This document shows positions 4,932 to 8,006 of a stretch of DNA of 8,006 nt, piece after piece (positions within the stretch are counted from its first letter, which is position 1; every line of letters begins with the position of its first letter). This stretch comes from CAYGZQ01 sp964354375 [NCBI: uncultured Planctomycetota bacterium] (GTDB lineage Bacteria > JAJVIF01 > JAPKYR01): assembly GCA_964354375.1 (NCBI GenBank), contig CAYGZQ010000041.1, forward strand, positions 28,494 through 36,499, given 5' to 3'. The notes below the pieces were generated by a model. It did no database searches, had not been told where the DNA came from, and was given only the letters and a program-made list of their open reading frames with translations. The position numbers were made by a program, and so were the translations under genes.

Positions 4932-7844
4932 TCACAATTTCACTATCCTCAGGCCGCCGTCGCATGCAGCGACGTAGATATAGCCGTTCCACGAACCTAC
5001 GCCGTTGGCACTTCCAGGGACCTCCACCGATCCAACCACGGCCGCCTCGTCGATTGGATCGACATCCACGATCTGCAGCCCCTCCCAACCGGCCGCTACG
5101 GCCGCAAGTCCGCTGATGAGCTCTACATCCACGGCATATCCGGGCACGGTGACGCTCTTGACTATGCTTGCCGACCCGACCGGATCGACATCGATGATCT
5201 TCAGCCCGCCTTCCGAATCCGCCACGTAGGCGTATCCGTTCTCGACAACGACCCTGGCCGCGCTTCCGTCCGTGTCAACTGCGTTCACGATGCTCTCCGA
5301 CCCGGGAACGCTGATATCGATTATCTGCAGGCCGGTGTCGTAATCCGCGACAAACGCGTATCCGTTCCAGATCGCCACCCCCCGACCCGATCCGGGTGTG
5401 TCCACAGTATTGATGATTGATGCCGATCCGATCGGATCGACATCCATCACCTGCAGCCCGTTGAAATGGTCCGGGACGTACGCATACCCTCCCGAGAGCG
5501 CCGCATCGAACGCATACATCATCGGCCCCACGTTCTTCTCCACAAACGCCGTCTCAAGAGGATCGACATCGATTATATTGAGCCCTCCCCAGCCATATGA
5601 CGCGTAGGCGTATCCGTCGGAGTAAACGGCCGCGAGACAGGGTCCACTCGCAACGGGCACACTCTTGAGTACCGACGCGGACTGCAGAGGGTCGATACTC
5701 ACCATCTGCAGCCCTCCCCAGTCGTCGGACACATATGCGATCCCATCGGAAACGGTCACATCATCCGCCCATCCGGGTGTGTCGAGGTTTTTCACAATCG
5801 ATGCCGAGCCGACAGGGTCCACGTCAGCGACTTTCAGCCCTCCCGGGCCGTCCGCGATGAATGCAAACTCGCCCGACACCTTGACCTCCCGTGCCCACCC
5901 TATCACCTCGATGGTCTTAACAACCGACGCGGTCCCAGGCGGATCGACATCGATGATTTCCAGGTACTGGCTGCCTTCCGCGCAATATACATATTCGCCG
6001 AGCACATCAACTCCGGTCGGCATGGCGGTCGTATCTACCGTGTTGATTACCGAGGCCGTCAATGGATCAGTTATGTCGATGATCAGAAACCCCATCGAGT
6101 TGTCGGCGGCATAGACGTATGTGCCCTGGACCACCACATTTTCCACCCAGCCGCCCGTGGCCACGGTATTGACCACGACAGGGCTTTCGGGCGGATCGAC
6201 ATCGACAATCGTCATACCGGAGGTAGTATCGGCTACGTACGCATATCCACCGGCAACATCGATGCCCGAAGCAGAGCCGGGCGTGTCAACCTCGCCGATG
6301 ATGCCTGCCGACTCAATCGGGTCGATATCGATGATCTTGACCCCGATATCCGACGCTGCCATGTAGGCGTAGCCGCCCTCAACCGCCACATCCGCGGAGG
6401 CCCCGAAGTACTGGATGAACTTGGCCAAATGCGCCTGCTCAGGCGGATCGACATCGACTATCTTGAGTCCGCCGTAACGGTCCGAGACATACGCGTAGCC
6501 GCCGGCGACCTCCACACCTTCCTCGTAGCCGTTCAGGTCAACCCAGTTGACCCATGTTGGATTCAACGGATCCGTGATATCGAAAATGTGAAGTCCGCAG
6601 GGTCCGCCGGCAACGTAGGCGTAATTGCCGTCGATCGCGACATCGTCCGGCGAGAAATTGAGCTGCGGCGGGGTCACATCGACAAGCGATCCTTTCACCT
6701 CCAGGGTCACTACCTGGTACGCGGTCAGATCGAGCCACGGTTTCGCCGGATCATTCTCGGCCGCCTCCTTGCTGACCAGGCACTTGTATTCGCCGGGAAG
6801 GGCGAGTTTGGCGTTAGGGACCGTGACCGCGTATGTCGCGTAATCGACAGTATCTTCCAGCCAGTATGCCTCGATCTCTCCGTCGAACAATTCCGGACAC
6901 TCCACCACCGGCATGTGCGCGTCGTCCTTACCCTGCCAGTCGTAGACGTCGATGGACAACATCGTCGCCCCGCCAAGGGAGCTCAGCCCGCCGCCGACGG
7001 GGTTCTCGGAGATGTCGATCTTCCATGCCTCGGGGCAGTTCGCGTCGGGTCCGAAATCGGTCGCTGGATCGACCACAGGCTTATTGATCGGCGGCTCCCA
7101 GCTTGCATCCACAGCGTAACCGAGCTCAAATGGGGCCGCCGGCAATGCGACTTCGTAGGTCATCGAGATGGTATCGTTTGATGCGAACCAGTTTCTCGCG
7201 GATCCGGTGGCGGAGACGTACCGTTTGTAGCCGCTCAGGAGCACGCTCGGAGCCTGGTTGGTCGCGAGCTTCCCTTTGATATAGCCCTGAAGGCCGTTCG
7301 GTCCGGACCCCAGTGTTGTCGGGTTGTACAGAGTAGTGTAGCCGTCGGCGTTAACCAGCTCGCCGTCGCCGAGCGCGCGATCCGACTGCGTCAGGCCAGA
7401 TGCGGGGTAGGTCCGGTTTCCTTCAAACATGGCGATGCCGCGTACATCAAAACCGGTCAGGTTCGGATTGTTAAAGGGATGCCTGATTTCAACATTCACA
7501 TTGAAGGTGCCGGTTCCGGTCGGTGAAATGCCGGCGATCTTGAAGCAATCCGCGCACGGACCCTGTTCGAGCCACTTCAGGACGTTCCAGTGAGCGGCGA
7601 TTTCCCTGACGGGTGTGATGTCGTACTCCAGCGTCTCCGGATCGACATGCACCGTCCAGAACGCCCAGAGTTGATGCGCCGACTGTGCCGAGCCCGTCTC
7701 GGGCTTCGCAATCGAGGCTTCATCCGAAGCGTCGTGCGATGTCGCAGGCGCGATCGGCTCGCTTCCGCGAGAACATCCGACCAGAAGACACCCCATCATG
7801 GTGAGGAGCGAAAAAATGAGAATGGAAACAGACCAGGTCCGCAT
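4932..7844 (-). CDS. lipoprotein with 14 LVIVD beta-propeller repeats
   Basis: The specific function is unknown. The 970-residue protein begins with a signal peptide and lipobox LVGC, so Cys24 is the likely lipidation site and the protein should sit on the outer face of a membrane. A Ser/Ala/Glu-rich linker (25-55) leads to a mainly beta region (about 55-395) with a CxxC pair (C97, C100) in [10 protein letters not shown] and aromatic-rich strands. From about residue 398 to the end I count 14 repeats of 40-43 residues (the first shorter) of the form SASIVxxVDTPG...GYAYVADxxGGLxIIDVDP, matching the LVIVD family. Fourteen suggests two seven-bladed propellers; this is inference. The last repeat ends at the C-terminus (GLRIVKL). 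Propellers of this family are usually extracellular and may bind proteins or ligands; no catalytic motif is seen. The ATG (7842-7844) follows GGGAGG (7851-7856) with a 6-nt spacer, and a promoter lies just upstream. It is probably monocistronic. Confidence 0.93.
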   Translation of the reverse strand: MRTWSVSILIFSLLTMMGCLLVGCSRGSEPIAPATSHDASDEASIAKPETGSAQSAHQLWAFWTVHVDPETLEYDITPVREIAAHWNVLKWLEQGPCADCFKIAGISPTGTGTFNVNVEIRHPFNNPNLTGFDVRGIAMFEGNRTYPASGLTQSDRALGDGELVNADGYTTLYNPTTLGSGPNGLQGYIKGKLATNQAPSVLLSGYKRYVSATGSARNWFASNDTISMTYEVALPAAPFELGYAVDASWEPPINKPVVDPATDFGPDANCPEAWKIDISENPVGGGLSSLGGATMLSIDVYDWQGKDDAHMPVVECPELFDGEIEAYWLEDTVDYATYAVTVPNAKLALPGEYKCLVSKEAAENDPAKPWLDLTAYQVVTLEVKGSLVDVTPPQLNFSPDDVAIDGNYAYVAGGPCGLHIFDITDPLNPTWVNWVDLNGYEEGVEVAGGYAYVSDRYGGLKIVDVDPPEQAHLAKFIQYFGASADVAVEGGYAYMAASDIGVKIIDIDPIESAGIIGEVDTPGSASGIDVAGGYAYVADTTSGMTIVDVDPPESPVVVNTVATGGWVENVVVQGTYVYAADNSMGFLIIDITDPLTASVINTVDTTAMPTGVDVLGEYVYCAEGSQYLEIIDVDPPGTASVVKTIEVIGWAREVKVSGEFAFIADGPGGLKVADVDPVGSASIVKNLDTPGWADDVTVSDGIAYVSDDWGGLQMVSIDPLQSASVLKSVPVASGPCLAAVYSDGYAYASYGWGGLNIIDVDPLETAFVEKNVGPMMYAFDAALSGGYAYVPDHFNGLQVMDVDPIGSASIINTVDTPGSGRGVAIWNGYAFVADYDTGLQIIDISVPGSESIVNAVDTDGSAARVVVENGYAYVADSEGGLKIIDVDPVGSASIVKSVTVPGYAVDVELISGLAAVAAGWEGLQIVDVDPIDEAAVVGSVEVPGSANGVGSWNGYIYVAACDGGLRIVKL

Positions 7845-7873
7845 TGTCGGCCTCCCTTGTTGATCTGTGTTGA

Positions 7874-7902
7874 ATTATATCTTTACTCAGTCATTTGGTC
7901 CA
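7874..7902 (-). promoter_or_regulatory. promoter of the propeller lipoprotein gene
   Basis: On the minus strand TGGACC (7897-7902) is followed after 17 nt by a perfect TATAAT (7874-7879). The expected start near 7867 leaves a leader of about 23 nt that contains the GGGAGG ribosome site. The -35 matches four of six positions. Confidence 0.6.
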
Positions 7903-7903
7903 A

Positions 7904-7926
7904 CCTCACCCCCTTACCCTTCTTTT
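7904..7926. repeat. unpaired half-arm next to palindrome B
   Basis: CCTCACCCCCTTACCCTTCT and the following Ts resemble the left arm of the adjoining palindrome but have no right partner. The arrangement parallels 1489-1515 before palindrome A. Confidence 0.55.
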
Positions 7927-7992
7927 CCTCACCCCCCTGTCCCCCCTCTCCATCCGCCGCGGCGGATGGAGAGGGGGGGAAGGGGGGTGAGG
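7927..7992. repeat. 66-bp near-perfect palindrome B
   Basis: It starts CCTCACCCCCCTGTCC and ends AAGGGGGGTGAGG, with dyad centre CCGCGG near 7959.5. Only two pairs (7939/7980 and 7940/7979) fail. The outer arms resemble those of palindrome A, while the centres differ (ATCCGCCGCGGCGGAT here, GCAATTGC there). It lies upstream of the lipoprotein promoter. The remaining 14 bases to the window end show nothing. Confidence 0.88.
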
Positions 7993-8006
7993 TTCGGCCA
8001 GGGGGG

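Noticed and set aside
4839-5420. Plus-strand 193-codon ORF over the csp-lipoprotein gap
   Set aside because: It lies antisense to the LVIVD repeats and crosses the REP-like element; its repeated motifs are the complement of the propeller repeats.
6429-7181. Plus-strand 250-codon ORF
   Set aside because: It is antisense to the lipoprotein and shows no family features.

Overview
The window reads as chromosomal DNA from a GC-rich, probably uncultured bacterium. Every gene I can support lies on the minus strand. From right to left (5' to 3' for the genes) these are: a large lipoprotein with LVIVD beta-propeller repeats; a cold-shock-domain protein; MutS2 with a C-terminal Smr domain; the nickel-insertion pair hypA-hypB; and a small unrecognised ORF at the left edge. 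The lipobox in the large protein points to a cell with a lipoprotein-sorting envelope. HypA and HypB imply a [NiFe]-hydrogenase or another nickel enzyme elsewhere in the genome. The phylum cannot be fixed from this window; the repeat families and the style of the lipoprotein suggest a little-studied environmental lineage.

Layout. 1-411: two direct copies of a 30-bp repeat, a 67-codon ORF with a strong Shine-Dalgarno, a 59-bp hairpin, and a 19-bp tandem repeat that runs into the hypB stop codon. 412-1441: hypB and hypA, overlapping. 1442-1736: a probable hypA promoter, a half-arm plus a 62-bp near-perfect palindrome, then on the plus strand a near-consensus sigma70 promoter followed about 60 nt later by a terminator-like hairpin with a T run (candidate small RNA). 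1737-4127: mutS2. 4128-4411: a near-leaderless mutS2 promoter, a GGGGACTGGCAC-type hairpin, and two inverted copies of the same 30-bp repeat. 4412-4440: csp terminator. 4469-4780: csp, starting at TTG behind a perfect Shine-Dalgarno. 4849-4925: a REP-like inverted repeat. 4932-7844: the propeller lipoprotein with a consensus -10 promoter. 7904-7992: a second half-arm plus 66-bp palindrome.

The genes do not form one pathway. Only hypA and hypB are clearly an operon; mutS2, csp and the lipoprotein look like separate transcription units. The striking feature is the intergenic DNA: nearly every gap of 100 bp or more holds a palindromic repeat, from at least three sequence families, with no transposase in the window. 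The best candidates for something undescribed are the plus-strand small RNA near 1623-1703 and the compound half-arm plus palindrome element that occurs twice.
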